Origin: Salinisphaera sp. LB1
Lineage (GTDB): Bacteria; Pseudomonadota; Gammaproteobacteria; Nevskiales; Salinisphaeraceae
Reading direction: 5' to 3'
Length of the DNA: 64,000 nucleotides
NCBI RefSeq assembly: GCF_003177035.1
Contig: NZ_CP029488.1
Span: 1,240,001 to 1,304,000 of the forward strand
This document shows positions 27,042 to 36,227 of this stretch, one piece after another. Each line of letters begins with the position of its first letter. The stretch's first letter is position 1. Below the pieces are notes generated by a model. The model was not told the DNA's origin. It ran no database searches and worked only from the letters and a program-made list of their open reading frames with translations. The position numbers and the translations under genes were made by a program.

Positions 27042-29630
27042 ATGTCCGATACCTCAGTCGACCGCTGTTCCACCGCGGCACGCCTGCGCCGGTTCGCACC
27101 GCTGCTGCTGATCGCGGTCGTTGCCGCGCTGCTGCTGGTCGAATCGAGACATGTGAACCTGGCCGCGATCCAGCATGCGCTGGCCAGCGTGCCACCGACC
27201 CTGCTCGGGGTACTGGGCCTCGGCGGGCTGTTTGCGATCGCGGTCATGTCGAGCTATGACGTGCTGGCGGCCCGCTTCATCGGGCTCGACCGACGCGTGG
27301 CCACCAGTCTGCGCCTGGGCATGCTGGCCAACGGCATCAACAACATCGCGAGCCTGTCGGGCATCACCGGTTCCGGGCTGCGAGTGTTGCTGCTCACGCG
27401 CGACGGCGCGGCCACCGCGGCCGCCGTGCGCTACGCGGCGCTGGTAGCCAGCGCTTCGCCATTGGGTTTGTCGGCGCTGGCCTGGGTGACTCTGATCGTG
27501 CGTCCGGCGATCCTGGCGGCCACGCCGGTCCCGGAGCTGCTGGTCCTGATCGCGCTCGGCGTCATCGCACTCTATCTGCCGGCGTATTTCGCGCTCGCTA
27601 CGACATCGCTGCTGCGCATCGGCCCGCTGCAGGCGATCGAACGCATCCGCCCCTGGCAGGCCGCCGTTTTCATGGCGGCCTCGGTGATCGACTGGGCGAT
27701 CGCCGGCGCGTTGCTGTGGGGCTGTCTGGCGGTACTCGGCGCCGACGTGTCGCCGGCCGCCGTGATCGCCGCCTTCGCGCTGGCGGCCACGCTCGGCATG
27801 CTCAGTTTCCTGCCCGGCGGGCTCGGCGTATTCGACGTCACGCTGGTGGCGCTTCTGGCCGCGCACGACGTCAATGCGGCCACCGCGGTGGCCGCGCTCG
27901 TGCTCTACCGTGTGGCTTATTATCTGGTGCCGCTCATCGTGGCGCTGGCACTCGGCGCCAATGAACTGCGCTCGACCCGGATGGCCGAAACGGTCCGCAC
28001 GCATCCGGCGATCCAGCTCATGGCCTGGCCGGTCGGACGCGTGGTCGATCTGGGGATTCGCGTGCTCGCCTGGTTGACCGCCGCCTGCGGCGTGGTACTG
28101 CTGGCCGGCGCGGCGTTCCCCAACCTGATCGCCCACACGCGCCTGCTGCACGCCTGGTTGCCGCTGGGCGCGGTCGAGGCCAGCCACATGGCGAGCGTGG
28201 CGGTGGGCCTGACACTGGTGTTTGCGGCCCGCGGCCTGTCGCTGCGGTTGACACGCGCGCTCTGGCTGGCGCTCGGTCTGCTCATCGCGGGCGCGGCGTT
28301 CGGCCTGCTGCGCGGCCTGGACTGGGGTACGAGCCTGATGCTGACGGCAGTGGCCGGCGTGCTCTGGCTCAATCGTGCCTCGTTCGACCGCCGCGGCAGC
28401 CTGGCCCGCCAACTCGGCGAATGGCAGTGGCTCGCCACGCTCGCGGCTGCGCTCGCCGTCTATTTCATTATCGGCCAGGCGTTTTACCCGGCGCACGGCG
28501 CCAGCGTCTTTCACTTCAATTTCGGCGCGCATGGACCGCGTTTCCTGCGCGGGCTGATGATCGCGCTGATCAGCGTGATTGTGCTCATGGCCTGGAGCTG
28601 GCCGCGCTGGCCGCGTCCCGAGCTGAAACTGCCGACGGCGAGCGACCTGGATGCCCTGATCGAGTGGCTCGGTCGGCATGGCTCCAACGGCTATTCCCAT
28701 CTCATGCTGCTGGGCGACAAGACGCTGCGCTACAGCGCCGGCGACCGGGCCATGATCGGCTTCGCCGCCATTCGCAACCGCCTGGTCGCCCTCGGCGATC
28801 CCGTCGGCGATAGCGAGGCGCGCCGCGCCGCGATCGCCGATTTCCGGCGTTTCGCCGAAGCCGCGCATTGCACACCAGTGTTTTACCAGGTCGGCCCCGA
28901 TTATCTGTCGGACTATCTGGACCACGGCTTCGCCCTGTTCAAGCTGGGCGAAATCGGGCGCGTCGATCTGGTCAATTTTTCGATGAAGGGGCGGGTCAAC
29001 GAAGACAAGCGAGGCGCGATCAACCGCGGCAATCGGCTGGGTCTGACCTTCGAGATGCGCGAGCCGCCGTTCGATGGCGGGTTGATGGGCGAGCTACGCG
29101 TCGTGTCGGATGATTGGCTCGGCGAAAAGCCCGCGGAAAAAGCCTTCTCGCTGGGTCGTTTCGATGAGCGCTACATCCAGCGTGCGCCGGTGGCGCTGGT
29201 GCGCGATGCCGATGGCGTGCTGGTCGCATTCGCCAGCATTCTGCCAAGCTACGGGCATCGCGAGGAATTCTCGATCGACCTGATGCGTCATCTTGAGCGC
29301 GCGCCCGGCGGCACCATGGATTTCCTGTTCGTGCGCCTGATGCAGGAGGCACAGGCCATGGGCTACCACTGGTTCAATCTCGGCATGGCGCCGCTGGCGG
29401 GCGTGGGCGACACGCCGTGGGCCAACACCGCCGAACAGCTCGCCCGCCTTGCCTTCGAGCACGGCAACCGCTTCTACAACTACAAGGGGCTGCGCGCATT
29501 CAAGGAAAAATGGCACCCGGCCTGGCAATCGATGTATCTGGCTTACCCGCCGGAGGCCGGCCTGTCCGCGCTACAGCTCGATCTCGCCGCCCTGGTGGCC
29601 GGCGGCTACCGCCATATCATCGGGCGCTGA
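27042..29630 (+). CDS. mprF: MprF-type aminoacyl-phosphatidylglycerol synthase/flippase
   Basis: An 862-residue bifunctional membrane protein. Residues 1 to about 515 hold some fourteen membrane helices, with the flippase block [20 protein letters not shown] and the [10 protein letters not shown] motif. A soluble DUF2156 synthase domain follows (about 530-845), including [61 protein letters not shown] and [17 protein letters not shown]. It moves Lys or Ala from tRNA to phosphatidylglycerol, lowering envelope charge and raising resistance to cationic peptides and acid. Full-length family size is about 840-880. Start at ATG 27042 follows GGGAAGACGTC. Confidence 0.93.
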   Translation: MSDTSVDRCSTAARLRRFAPLLLIAVVAALLLVESRHVNLAAIQHALASVPPTLLGVLGLGGLFAIAVMSSYDVLAARFIGLDRRVATSLRLGMLANGINNIASLSGITGSGLRVLLLTRDGAATAAAVRYAALVASASPLGLSALAWVTLIVRPAILAATPVPELLVLIALGVIALYLPAYFALATTSLLRIGPLQAIERIRPWQAAVFMAASVIDWAIAGALLWGCLAVLGADVSPAAVIAAFALAATLGMLSFLPGGLGVFDVTLVALLAAHDVNAATAVAALVLYRVAYYLVPLIVALALGANELRSTRMAETVRTHPAIQLMAWPVGRVVDLGIRVLAWLTAACGVVLLAGAAFPNLIAHTRLLHAWLPLGAVEASHMASVAVGLTLVFAARGLSLRLTRALWLALGLLIAGAAFGLLRGLDWGTSLMLTAVAGVLWLNRASFDRRGSLARQLGEWQWLATLAAALAVYFIIGQAFYPAHGASVFHFNFGAHGPRFLRGLMIALISVIVLMAWSWPRWPRPELKLPTASDLDALIEWLGRHGSNGYSHLMLLGDKTLRYSAGDRAMIGFAAIRNRLVALGDPVGDSEARRAAIADFRRFAEAAHCTPVFYQVGPDYLSDYLDHGFALFKLGEIGRVDLVNFSMKGRVNEDKRGAINRGNRLGLTFEMREPPFDGGLMGELRVVSDDWLGEKPAEKAFSLGRFDERYIQRAPVALVRDADGVLVAFASILPSYGHREEFSIDLMRHLERAPGGTMDFLFVRLMQEAQAMGYHWFNLGMAPLAGVGDTPWANTAEQLARLAFEHGNRFYNYKGLRAFKEKWHPAWQSMYLAYPPEAGLSALQLDLAALVAGGYRHIIGR

Positions 29631-29637
29631 GCGGCTC

Positions 29638-30225
29638 GTGCCGACCCGGTCCCAAACCGCCCCGCGGCGAAAACGCCCGCGCCCGTCGGCACCGACGCGC
29701 CTGATTGGGCTCAACAAACCGTTCGACGTGCTGTCCCAGTTCACCGACGATGCCGGCCGCACGACACTGGCCGATTATGTCGATGTGCCGGGCGTCTACC
29801 CGGCCGGCCGGCTGGATCGCGACAGCGAGGGGCTGTTACTGCTGACCAACAACGGCAAGCTCAACGCGAAGATCACCCAGCCGCAACGCGGGATGCCCAA
29901 GACTTACTGGGCGCAGGTGGAAGGCATGCCGGACGCGCACCAACTCGCCGCCCTGCGCGCCGGTCCGACGATCAAGGACGGCCCGACCGCGCCGGCCGAT
30001 GTCGTGTGCATGGACGAGCCCACGCTCTGGCCCCGCCAGCCGCCGGTGCGCTATCGCAAGACCGTGCCGACCCAATGGCTGGCGATCACCATCACCGAGG
30101 GCCGCAACCGCCAGGTCCGACGCATGACCGCCGCGGTCGATCTGCCCACGCTGCGCCTGGTACGCATCGCGATCGGCGGCTGGCACCTCGGCGACCTCAG
30201 GCCCGGCCAGTGGCGGGATTTCTAA
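29638..30225 (+). CDS. rluE: 23S rRNA pseudouridine synthase, RluE/RsuA family
   Basis: A 195-residue enzyme lacking the S4 domain, as in RluE. It opens with a basic tail, then [20 protein letters not shown]; the catalytic Asp is in [19 protein letters not shown]; the RNA-binding motif [16 protein letters not shown] ends the core. RluE modifies U2457 of 23S rRNA. Translation begins at GTG 29638, seven bases after the mprF stop, so the two are probably cotranscribed. Repeat copy B follows. Confidence 0.88.
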   Translation: MPTRSQTAPRRKRPRPSAPTRLIGLNKPFDVLSQFTDDAGRTTLADYVDVPGVYPAGRLDRDSEGLLLLTNNGKLNAKITQPQRGMPKTYWAQVEGMPDAHQLAALRAGPTIKDGPTAPADVVCMDEPTLWPRQPPVRYRKTVPTQWLAITITEGRNRQVRRMTAAVDLPTLRLVRIAIGGWHLGDLRPGQWRDF

Positions 30226-30271
30226 GGGTTATTGCCGTTTCACACGGCACCGCGCCGGCGGGCCTGTTATT

Positions 30272-30449
30272 AATCCGGCAACAAAACAGCTGACTTCATC
30301 AGCTGTTTTCAACGCCTTCAAAAATAAAAGCCGGCGCTTGTCCGTCTTTTATTTTCAAAGGCTTCGCGGCCAATGGCCGCGGCAAGCATGCGGTCGCATA
30401 CGCGCGCTATTAACCCGAAAAATCATCTATTTTTGTGTCGGGTTAATAA
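30272..30449. repeat. 178-bp structured repeat, copy B
   Basis: The same length as copy A (24774-24951), with six substitutions, all outside the predicted stems. It lies between the convergent rluE (+) and parA-like (-) genes. The hairpins of copy A are offset here by +5498. The fourth stem gains one base pair (ATTAACCCGA/TCGGGTTAAT). Confidence 0.92.
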
Positions 30450-30504
30450 CGCTTGCGGCGCGAAAAAGCGCCGAAGCAGAGCGATGAACTGACGCTACGG
30501 GATG

Positions 30505-31236
30505 CTAGTCCAGCGCGCGGTACAGCTCGGTGAACTGGGTGGCGGCGCGGCTGCGGGGCGCGAATGCGCGCACGGGCGCACGATGGGTGCCCATCTGTTC
30601 GACATGGCTGCTGTAATCGATGAATACATCGGGCGCCTGGGCCATGCTCTCCGGCGGTTGTTCGATCAGCTGTCGGTGCAGGCGGCGGCGGCGATCCGCC
30701 ATGGCAAAGAACGGCCGCACTCGGGTCTTGCCGACTTTCTTTTCCGCGATGTGCTCCAGCACCTCGTCCAGCGCCCGCAGCGACAGCGGCGTGGGGACGA
30801 CCGGCACGAGCACACGATCCGCGGCCCGCAGGATCGCCGTCGCCAGCGCGCCGATGCCCGGCGGGCAGTCGAGAATCAGCAGCGAGTAGGTCTCGGAAAA
30901 CGGTTCGATCAGCCGCTCCAGCACCTTGCGCGGGCTCTTGGCCGCATGGATCTCGGCGTCCCATTGGCGATAACCCCGATCGCCCGGCAATACCGACAGC
31001 CGCTCGTAGGCTGTGGGCTGTACGTAGCGACCCAGCGGCACACTGCCGGCCACGATCTTCTTGGCCGAGATGCCGGCCGGTTCGTCGATGCCGAAATACC
31101 AGCTCGCCGCGCCCTGGGGGTCGAGATCCCAGAGAAGCACATGGCGGCCGGCCGCGGCCGCCTCGTAAGCGAGGTTGACGGCGGCGGCCGTCTTGCCGAC
31201 ACCACCTTTCAGACTGTACAGCGCCCAGGTCTTCAT
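30505..31236 (-). CDS. ParA/MinD-family ATPase without a partner
   Basis: A 243-residue ATPase opening MKTWALYSLKGGVGKTAAAV, with the deviant Walker A KGGVGKT, switch I DLDPQGAASW and Walker B LLILDCPPGIG. PTPLSLRALDEV is the usual ParA dimer region. No parB or centromere-like repeat lies beside it. Such orphan ParAs position chemoreceptors, carboxysomes, flagella or plasmid-like elements, or are remnants. The C-terminal tail RAFAPRSRAATQFTELYRAL resembles chromosomal ParA orphans. Function is undefined. Confidence 0.85.
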   Translation of the reverse strand: MKTWALYSLKGGVGKTAAAVNLAYEAAAAGRHVLLWDLDPQGAASWYFGIDEPAGISAKKIVAGSVPLGRYVQPTAYERLSVLPGDRGYRQWDAEIHAAKSPRKVLERLIEPFSETYSLLILDCPPGIGALATAILRAADRVLVPVVPTPLSLRALDEVLEHIAEKKVGKTRVRPFFAMADRRRRLHRQLIEQPPESMAQAPDVFIDYSSHVEQMGTHRAPVRAFAPRSRAATQFTELYRALD

Positions 31237-31308
31237 GCGCCCAAGGTTACGACAAACGCATCGCGCGTGCATGCGTGGCAGCGAGCCAGCCCTTGCTATA
31301 TTGCCCCG

Positions 31309-31809
31309 ATGCGAATCGTCATCCTGGCCGACACCCACGGCTTTCTCGACCCGCGTATCGCCGAGTCCGCGGCGGGCGCGGCGCTGATCTGGCACGCCGG
31401 CGACGTCGGCGACGGCATCGCCGCCGAACTTGCGGCGCTCGCCGACGAGACGATCATCGTCTCCGGCAACAACGACCCGGCAGACGCCCCCTGGCCCGAG
31501 GCGGTGAGTCGCGATCTGCCGGGCGGGCGACTGGCGATGATGCACGGCCACCAATGGCCGGCGCGGACACGCCATCGCCGTCTGCGTGCCGAATTCCCCG
31601 ATGCGCGTGCGGTGGTCTGCGGCCACAGTCATCGTCGCGTGTTGGAAACCGGGGACACCCCCTGGCTGCTCAACCCCGGCGCGGCCGGCAAGAGCCGCGC
31701 CTACGGCGGGCCGGGCTATATCGAACTCATCGCCGAAGCTGGCGTCTGGCGTGTCGAACCGGTGGTGTTCGAGCCGCTTGCGGGCAGGCGGCGTACGCGA
31801 CAAGGCTAG
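31309..31809 (+). CDS. Metallophosphoesterase, YfcE/MJ0936 family
   Basis: A 166-residue calcineurin-like phosphodiesterase. The metal ligands appear in order: ILADTHG (DxH), WHAGDVGD, VSGNNDPAD, MMHGHQW and CGHSHRRVL. The length is typical for YfcE-like enzymes, which hydrolyse phosphodiesters such as bis-pNPP with Mn2+. The stop overlaps the stop of the convergent hydrolase gene by three bases. Confidence 0.88.
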   Translation: MRIVILADTHGFLDPRIAESAAGAALIWHAGDVGDGIAAELAALADETIIVSGNNDPADAPWPEAVSRDLPGGRLAMMHGHQWPARTRHRRLRAEFPDARAVVCGHSHRRVLETGDTPWLLNPGAAGKSRAYGGPGYIELIAEAGVWRVEPVVFEPLAGRRRTRQG

Positions 31810-32738
31810 CGATCATCCGGCCGACGCAGCTGCGCGAGCATGAATCGCGCGATCGTGTCGCCGGCGTCCTCCTGCAGGAAATGACCGGCCCGGGGGACGG
31901 TGCAGTGGCGCGCCGCGCCCGCGCCGGCAACGCGTTCGCGAAAGACACGATCGCCACCGCGCGTGACCGGGTCGCCATCGGAAAAACAGGTATGAAAGGG
32001 GCGCGCGAAGCGTTCGAGCGACGCCCACGCCGCGCGGTTGGCGGCATGCTCGGGATCCTGCGGCGACAGGGGCAAAAGACGCGGCAGTGCCCGCGGCCCG
32101 GCCATGTAGCGGGCATCGGGAAACGGCGCGGCATAGGCAGCCCTTTCCGCACGTGACAACCAGCGCCGGGTCCCGACCTGCAACATCGCGCCGATCGGGA
32201 AAACCGGCGAATACCGGGCGAAAGCCCGCCATGCAAAAATCAGTGGCCGACGCGGTTCATCGCCGGTCAGCAAAAAGCCGTTGCCCACGAAAACCCTGGC
32301 AAAACGCGCCGTCTGCTCGGCCAACAATCGCAGACCGATCAGAGCGCCCCAATCCTGGGCGAAGAGTGTGATGTCGGACAGACCCAGCGCATCCAACCAG
32401 GCGCGTACCCAGTCCACATGGGCGCGATAACTGTGGGCGGCGATCGCCACCGGCTTGTCCGAACGGCCGAAACCGATCAGGTCCGGCACCAACACCCGAT
32501 ATCCCGCGGCCGCGAGCGGCCGGATCATGGACCGATAAACAAAGCCCCATGTCGGCTCGCCGTGCATCAGGACGATCGGCCGGCCGCCGCGCGGGCCGGC
32601 CTCGACGTGCGCCATCTGCACGCCGCCACCGACATCGGTGCAAACGGCCGGATAGTCGAAATCCGGCAGGGCTTCGAACCGGCCGGCGGGCGTGCGCAGA
32701 CACGCGGCTGAATCGCTCGACAATCGATTCGGTCTCAT
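31806..32738 (-). CDS. Alpha/beta hydrolase, haloalkane dehalogenase-like (HLD-I)
   Basis: A 310-residue protein. The oxyanion/halide motif HGEPTWGFVYRSMI, the dynamic loop PDLIGFGRSDKPV, the nucleophile Asp in AQDWGALIGLRL and the catalytic His in RAGHFLQED agree with haloalkane dehalogenase subfamily I. Trp after the nucleophile, a halide ligand, is present. It would hydrolyse a C-halogen bond to an alcohol, although epoxide hydrolases and fluoroacetate dehalogenases are near relatives. Start is ATG 32738; TTG two codons earlier is possible. Confidence 0.82.
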   Translation of the reverse strand: MRPNRLSSDSAACLRTPAGRFEALPDFDYPAVCTDVGGGVQMAHVEAGPRGGRPIVLMHGEPTWGFVYRSMIRPLAAAGYRVLVPDLIGFGRSDKPVAIAAHSYRAHVDWVRAWLDALGLSDITLFAQDWGALIGLRLLAEQTARFARVFVGNGFLLTGDEPRRPLIFAWRAFARYSPVFPIGAMLQVGTRRWLSRAERAAYAAPFPDARYMAGPRALPRLLPLSPQDPEHAANRAAWASLERFARPFHTCFSDGDPVTRGGDRVFRERVAGAGAARHCTVPRAGHFLQEDAGDTIARFMLAQLRRPDDR

Positions 32739-32950
32739 GCGCAAAACCTGCCTCCGGCAGCGGTTGGCGGTCCCGACAGCCCCGATCCGCGCTTGAGCGT
32801 ATCAAGACAACACGCTAGGGTCTGGTTACGCAAATCAAGCGTGCGGTTTCGCCACTTTTCCGCCTCATTGCCAGGCAGGAAAATACAGGCGAAATTCATG
32901 ACGCGAACTCACACACGACAGGCGCTGGCGTCGGGTTTATGCTCCATTTC

Positions 32951-33367
32951 ATGATCCAATCCCGGCATCGGCGGCCGATCGTTGTCATCGGCCTGATGAG
33001 CGCGTTGTTGCTGCTGGCCGGCTGCACCGCGCTTTCAAGCACGACGCGGCGGGCCGGCCAGGCTTCCGTGACCACGCTCAAGGGCGTGGCGCATGTCAGC
33101 CGGGCCACCAGCCACGCCTCCGTGACCCGGCCGGATGGGCCCCGCTACGCCGATGCCGACGCGTTCGTGCGATCGCAACGCCCGCAACTGGCACGCCAGG
33201 CCGCTGTCGGTGGCGGCGAGGATATCGACGCGCTGGCTGTTCTTTTGAACAAGCCGGACCATCGCGCGCTGGCACGCTGGATGCAAGCGCATTATCGCGC
33301 ACTGTTCAGCGATCGGTCGGTCTCGGCCTCTACAATCGTATCCAGAATCGACGCGCAAGCTGGATAG
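32951..33367 (+). CDS. Small lipoprotein of unknown function
   Basis: A 138-residue protein with a basic N-terminus, a hydrophobic segment and lipobox LLAGC, then a mature region rich in Ala, Arg and Ser. No domain is recognised. Residues near the middle (EDIDALAVLLNKPDHRALARW) form an amphipathic helix. The ATG 32939 four codons upstream is an alternative start. It precedes the Met-rich lipoprotein gene by about 40 bases, so the two may be cotranscribed. Confidence 0.65.
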   Translation: MIQSRHRRPIVVIGLMSALLLLAGCTALSSTTRRAGQASVTTLKGVAHVSRATSHASVTRPDGPRYADADAFVRSQRPQLARQAAVGGGEDIDALAVLLNKPDHRALARWMQAHYRALFSDRSVSASTIVSRIDAQAG

Positions 33368-33408
33368 CGCGTACATTCAAGCCAAATTTCCTCAGGAAGG
33401 CATCGAAA

Positions 33409-33648
33409 ATGAAGAAAGTTATTCTGGTTACCGCTGCCGCTCTGCTGTCGATCGGCCTGGCGGCCTGCGGTAATAACAACAGCGGCAATACCGCCTCCGA
33501 CAACGGCATGTCGTCGAACTCGATGTCGAGCAACAGCATGAGCTCGAACGCCATGTCGGGTGGATCGACGTCCGGTAACACCATGTCCGGTAACAGCATG
33601 AGTGGCAATTCGATGAGCAACAACGACATGTCGAACAACAGCATGTAA
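33409..33648 (+). CDS. Met-rich pentapeptide-repeat lipoprotein
   Basis: A 79-residue protein. Residues 1-20 are a lipoprotein signal with lipobox LAAC (Cys20). After a short Asn-rich linker, residues 30-79 consist of ten consecutive pentapeptides of form S-x-N-x-M (SDNGM, SSNSM, SSNAM, SGNTM, SNNDM and so on), running exactly to the stop codon; only the fifth, SGGST, lacks Met. Organisation resembles the short exported MxKDx pentapeptide proteins known in Burkholderiales, but the repeat here has no Lys or conserved Asp. Regular Met spacing may favour Cu(I)/Ag(I) binding or oxidant scavenging; this is inference. GGAAGG precedes the ATG. Confidence 0.8.
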   Translation: MKKVILVTAAALLSIGLAACGNNNSGNTASDNGMSSNSMSSNSMSSNAMSGGSTSGNTMSGNSMSGNSMSNNDMSNNSM

Positions 33649-33670
33649 GACGGCCCTTGGCCCGTCATCG

Positions 33671-33702
33671 AAACCGGCGTCGTTCGCGGCGCCGGTTTTT
33701 TT
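33671..33702 (+). terminator. Intrinsic terminator after the Met-rich lipoprotein
   Basis: AAACCGGCG pairs with CGCCGGTTT over a 10-base loop and is followed by a run of Ts, a standard rho-independent terminator. Confidence 0.85.
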
Positions 33703-33870
33703 ATGCCCGTTCGCACCCACCGCACCATACGCCGGAGCACGCAATAGCCGAGCGACGAACTGTAGCCGACGCCGGTGAACTCGGGATAGCATCTGAAAAG
33801 ATGCCGTTCATTTTCCGTACGGACACACGGCGCCACCTTCGCTACAAACAATCAACGGGAGGAGAACCCC

Positions 33871-34368
33871 ATGCGCCTAACCATTCTGAGTACCGTTCTA
33901 TGCCTGCTCATGGCCGCCCTGCCGGCCGCCGCGGCCAATTACAAGTCCAACGACATCACTGGCGTCTGGCAGACCAAGACCGGAGGCTACGTACAGGTGT
34001 ACAACAACGGCGGCAGTTATGCGGGCCGAATCGTTGGCTCAGCCAGCGGCAAACCCCGCTATGACACGAAAAACCCCGACCCCGACAAGCGCGGGCGTCG
34101 CCTGCTCGGCGTCGTGATCCTGCACGGACTGAAATACCAGGGCCACGGCGAATACGACGGCGGCCACATCTACGATCCGAATAGCGGCAAGACCTATAAG
34201 GCGAAGGCCACGCTCAAGGGACCGGACACGCTCGACGCGCGCGGTTACATCGGCATCAGTCTGCTCGGCAAGACCCAGACCTGGCACCGTATCGACCCCA
34301 AGGCCGAGCACGTGCACCAGAATCTGTTGCATCACCCGGTCGGCGCCGCACCGCAATCGGGAAGCTGA
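33871..34368 (+). CDS. DUF2147 exported protein
   Basis: A 165-residue protein with a signal peptide (1-22, ending AAA). The DUF2147 pattern is complete: DITGVWQTKTGGYVQVY, NPDPDKRGRRLLGVVILHGL, GGHIYDPNSGKTYKAKATL and RGYIGISLLGKTQTWHRI. It is a small beta-barrel, lipocalin-like fold in the periplasm with no established role. ATG 33871 follows the strong ribosome site GGGAGGAG. Confidence 0.92.
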   Translation: MRLTILSTVLCLLMAALPAAAANYKSNDITGVWQTKTGGYVQVYNNGGSYAGRIVGSASGKPRYDTKNPDPDKRGRRLLGVVILHGLKYQGHGEYDGGHIYDPNSGKTYKAKATLKGPDTLDARGYIGISLLGKTQTWHRIDPKAEHVHQNLLHHPVGAAPQSGS

Positions 34369-34474
34369 TCGCAACACCGCGACCGCGCCCCGGAGCCCGG
34401 CAATTTGCCGCCCCGGGGCGTATGCCGCAACCACAATCTGCTTTCGGGCGTAGGCAAGCACAGATTTCGACTTC

Positions 34475-34758
34475 AGGGCCTGTTGCCGTTTCGTGCGAGC
34501 GCCGCGTTGGAGACCACAAATCGTGTCCGGCAAGGCGCGAGTCGCCGGTCGTGGCGTGCCACGATCAAGACTTGCAACGCCGCCGGGCGCCCCTAGTAAA
34601 TTTTTTATGGGCGGCCCAACCCGAAGGGACAAGCGCTGTTTTGCGGCAATCCAGTGTTGTAGCACGCTTGTGCAGAGTGACTGCACGGCGCGCACTACGC
34701 CTCGTCTTGCCGCAACACAGCGCTTGGCGCGGACTCGCACGAAACGGCAACAGGCCCT
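34475..34758. mobile_element. MITE-like element with 25-bp perfect terminal inverted repeats
   Basis: AGGGCCTGTTGCCGTTTCGT plus GCGAG at 34475-34499 is repeated exactly in inverse orientation at 34734-34758, giving a 284-bp element without a coding gene. Inside are a second inverted repeat of 20 bp with one mismatch (34630-34649 with 34707-34726), which with GTAG/CTAC and GTGCA/TGCAC makes a 97-base hairpin, and a short perfect palindrome TCGTGGC/GCCACGA (34549-34564). No clear target duplication is seen. Its right end is 11 bases from the phyH ATG. Confidence 0.75.
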
Positions 34759-34769
34759 AGAATAAGTGC

Positions 34770-35561
34770 ATGACCACGCCCAGCGAAACCGCCCTGCAAC
34801 CGCGTCTAACGCCGGCGCAGAATGAAGTGTTCGCGCGCGACGGCTTCCTCGTCATGCGGCAGCTGGCCAATGCTGAGCGCATTGCCGCGATGCGCAGCAT
34901 CGCACTGGACCACCTGGAACGCGCGGTCGAACCGCTTGAATACGAGGCCGATGTGGCCTATCCCGGCGCGCCGGCTTCGCGTATGGCCGAGGGCGGCGAC
35001 ACCGTTCGCCGGTTGCTCGACGCTTTTGATCGCGATCACTGGTTCGCCGATTGGGCGGCCGACGACCGGCTGACGGCTATCGTCGCTCAGTTGCTGGACT
35101 CCACCACGGTCTGGTTGACACCCAACCACCACAATTGCGTGATGACCAAGGCCCCGGCCTATTCCTCGGCGACGGCCTGGCACCGCGATCTGCGCTACTG
35201 GTCGTTTGCACAACCCCATCTGGTCAATGCCTGGCTGGCGCTGGGCGACGAAACGCCGGAAAACGGCTGCATGCGTCTACTGCCCGGCTCGCACCGCATG
35301 GAGATTGGCGCGGACCGGCTCGACGACGCCCAATTCCTGCGCGAGGATCTGCCGGCCAATGCCGAACTGATCGCCACCGCCGAATACGCCGAGCTGGCGC
35401 CGGGCGATGTCCTGTTCTTCCATGCCGGGTTGTTCCATGCCGCGGGCGCCAATGCCGGCCCGGAACGCAAGATGGCCGTGGTCACCAGCTATTTCGGCCG
35501 CGACAACGCGCCGGTGGCCGGCACGCGTTCGGCGCGCCGGCCGGCCATTCAGGTCCGATAG
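34770..35561 (+). CDS. Phytanoyl-CoA dioxygenase family protein (PhyH)
   Basis: A 263-residue Fe(II)/2-oxoglutarate oxygenase. The iron ligands His and Asp are in AWHRDLRYW and the distal His in FFHAGLFHAAGAN; an Arg five to nine residues later (PERKMAVVTSYF region) would bind 2-oxoglutarate. The N-terminal part EVFARDGFLVMRQLANAERI is typical. It probably hydroxylates an acyl or small lipid-like substrate. No ribosome binding site is visible: the MITE-like element ends 11 bases before ATG 34770. It is followed at 8 bases by a small gene and DUF2237. Confidence 0.88.
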   Translation: MTTPSETALQPRLTPAQNEVFARDGFLVMRQLANAERIAAMRSIALDHLERAVEPLEYEADVAYPGAPASRMAEGGDTVRRLLDAFDRDHWFADWAADDRLTAIVAQLLDSTTVWLTPNHHNCVMTKAPAYSSATAWHRDLRYWSFAQPHLVNAWLALGDETPENGCMRLLPGSHRMEIGADRLDDAQFLREDLPANAELIATAEYAELAPGDVLFFHAGLFHAAGANAGPERKMAVVTSYFGRDNAPVAGTRSARRPAIQVR

Positions 35562-35568
35562 ACATCGC

Positions 35569-35772
35569 ATGCGTAATCTCTCGAACATCGACAACGTGCC
35601 CGATCGATCCACGCTGGCGAAACGGCATACCGTAGGCGGCTTTCAGGCCGTGCTGCTCGGCAAGAAGGGCAAGCTGAGGGCCAGCGAGCTGGGTGAGCTC
35701 AATATCCAGGGCCTGCTCGATGCGATCGATCGGATGCCGATGCAGCCGCAGAAGATGCAGCAACAGTCATGA
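35569..35772 (+). CDS. Small protein of unknown function
   Basis: A 67-residue open frame between phyH and the DUF2237 gene, overlapping the latter by ATGA. It is basic in the middle (LAKRHTVGGFQAVLLGKKGK) and ends with a Met/Gln-rich tail. It has no membrane helix or signal. Tight packing on both sides supports it as a gene. I recognise no family. Confidence 0.6.
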   Translation: MRNLSNIDNVPDRSTLAKRHTVGGFQAVLLGKKGKLRASELGELNIQGLLDAIDRMPMQPQKMQQQS

Positions 35773-36158
35773 GCACACGCGCCCCCGTCTCCACCGCCCG
35801 TAACGTACTCGGCGAGCCGTTGATCGGTTGCTGCGATGCCCCGATCACCGGCTTCTATCGCGACGGCTTCTGTCATACCGGACCGGAGGACGCCGGCCGC
35901 CACGTGGTCTGTGCCGTGATGACCGACGATTTTCTGGCCTTCTCGGCGGCACGTGGCAACGATCTGGCCACGCCACGGCCGGCATTCGATTTCCCGGGGC
36001 TGGATGCGGATGATCGCTGGTGCCTGTGCGCCGCACGCTGGGCCGAGGCCTTCGCAGCCGGTGTGCCGCCGCGCGTGGCGCTGACCGCCACGCATGAAGC
36101 CGCGCTCGAGATCGTGCCGCTGGCGGATCTAAAGGCGCATGCCATCGATCTGTCGTAG
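35769..36158 (+). CDS. DUF2237 family protein
   Basis: A 129-residue protein matching DUF2237 from end to end: NVLGEPLIGCCDAPITGFYR, GPEDAGRHVVCAVMTDDFLA, SAARGNDLATPRPAFDFPGL, DRWCLCAARWAEAF and ATHEAALEIVPLADLKAHA. Cysteines in GCCD, VVCAVM and WCLCAARW are conserved. The family is widespread and of unknown function. ATGA overlap with the upstream small gene implies translational coupling. Confidence 0.9.
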   Translation: MSTRAPVSTARNVLGEPLIGCCDAPITGFYRDGFCHTGPEDAGRHVVCAVMTDDFLAFSAARGNDLATPRPAFDFPGLDADDRWCLCAARWAEAFAAGVPPRVALTATHEAALEIVPLADLKAHAIDLS

Positions 36159-36227
36159 CCCGTCTTGCTCGCAGACGCTGCCGATGCACGCTAGGCTGAC
36201 GGCAACGCTTTTGCTCGCAGGCGATCC

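Noticed and set aside
27054-28925. 623-codon open frame opposite mprF
   Set aside because: Antisense shadow of a strongly supported gene; Gln/Arg/His-rich with no motif.
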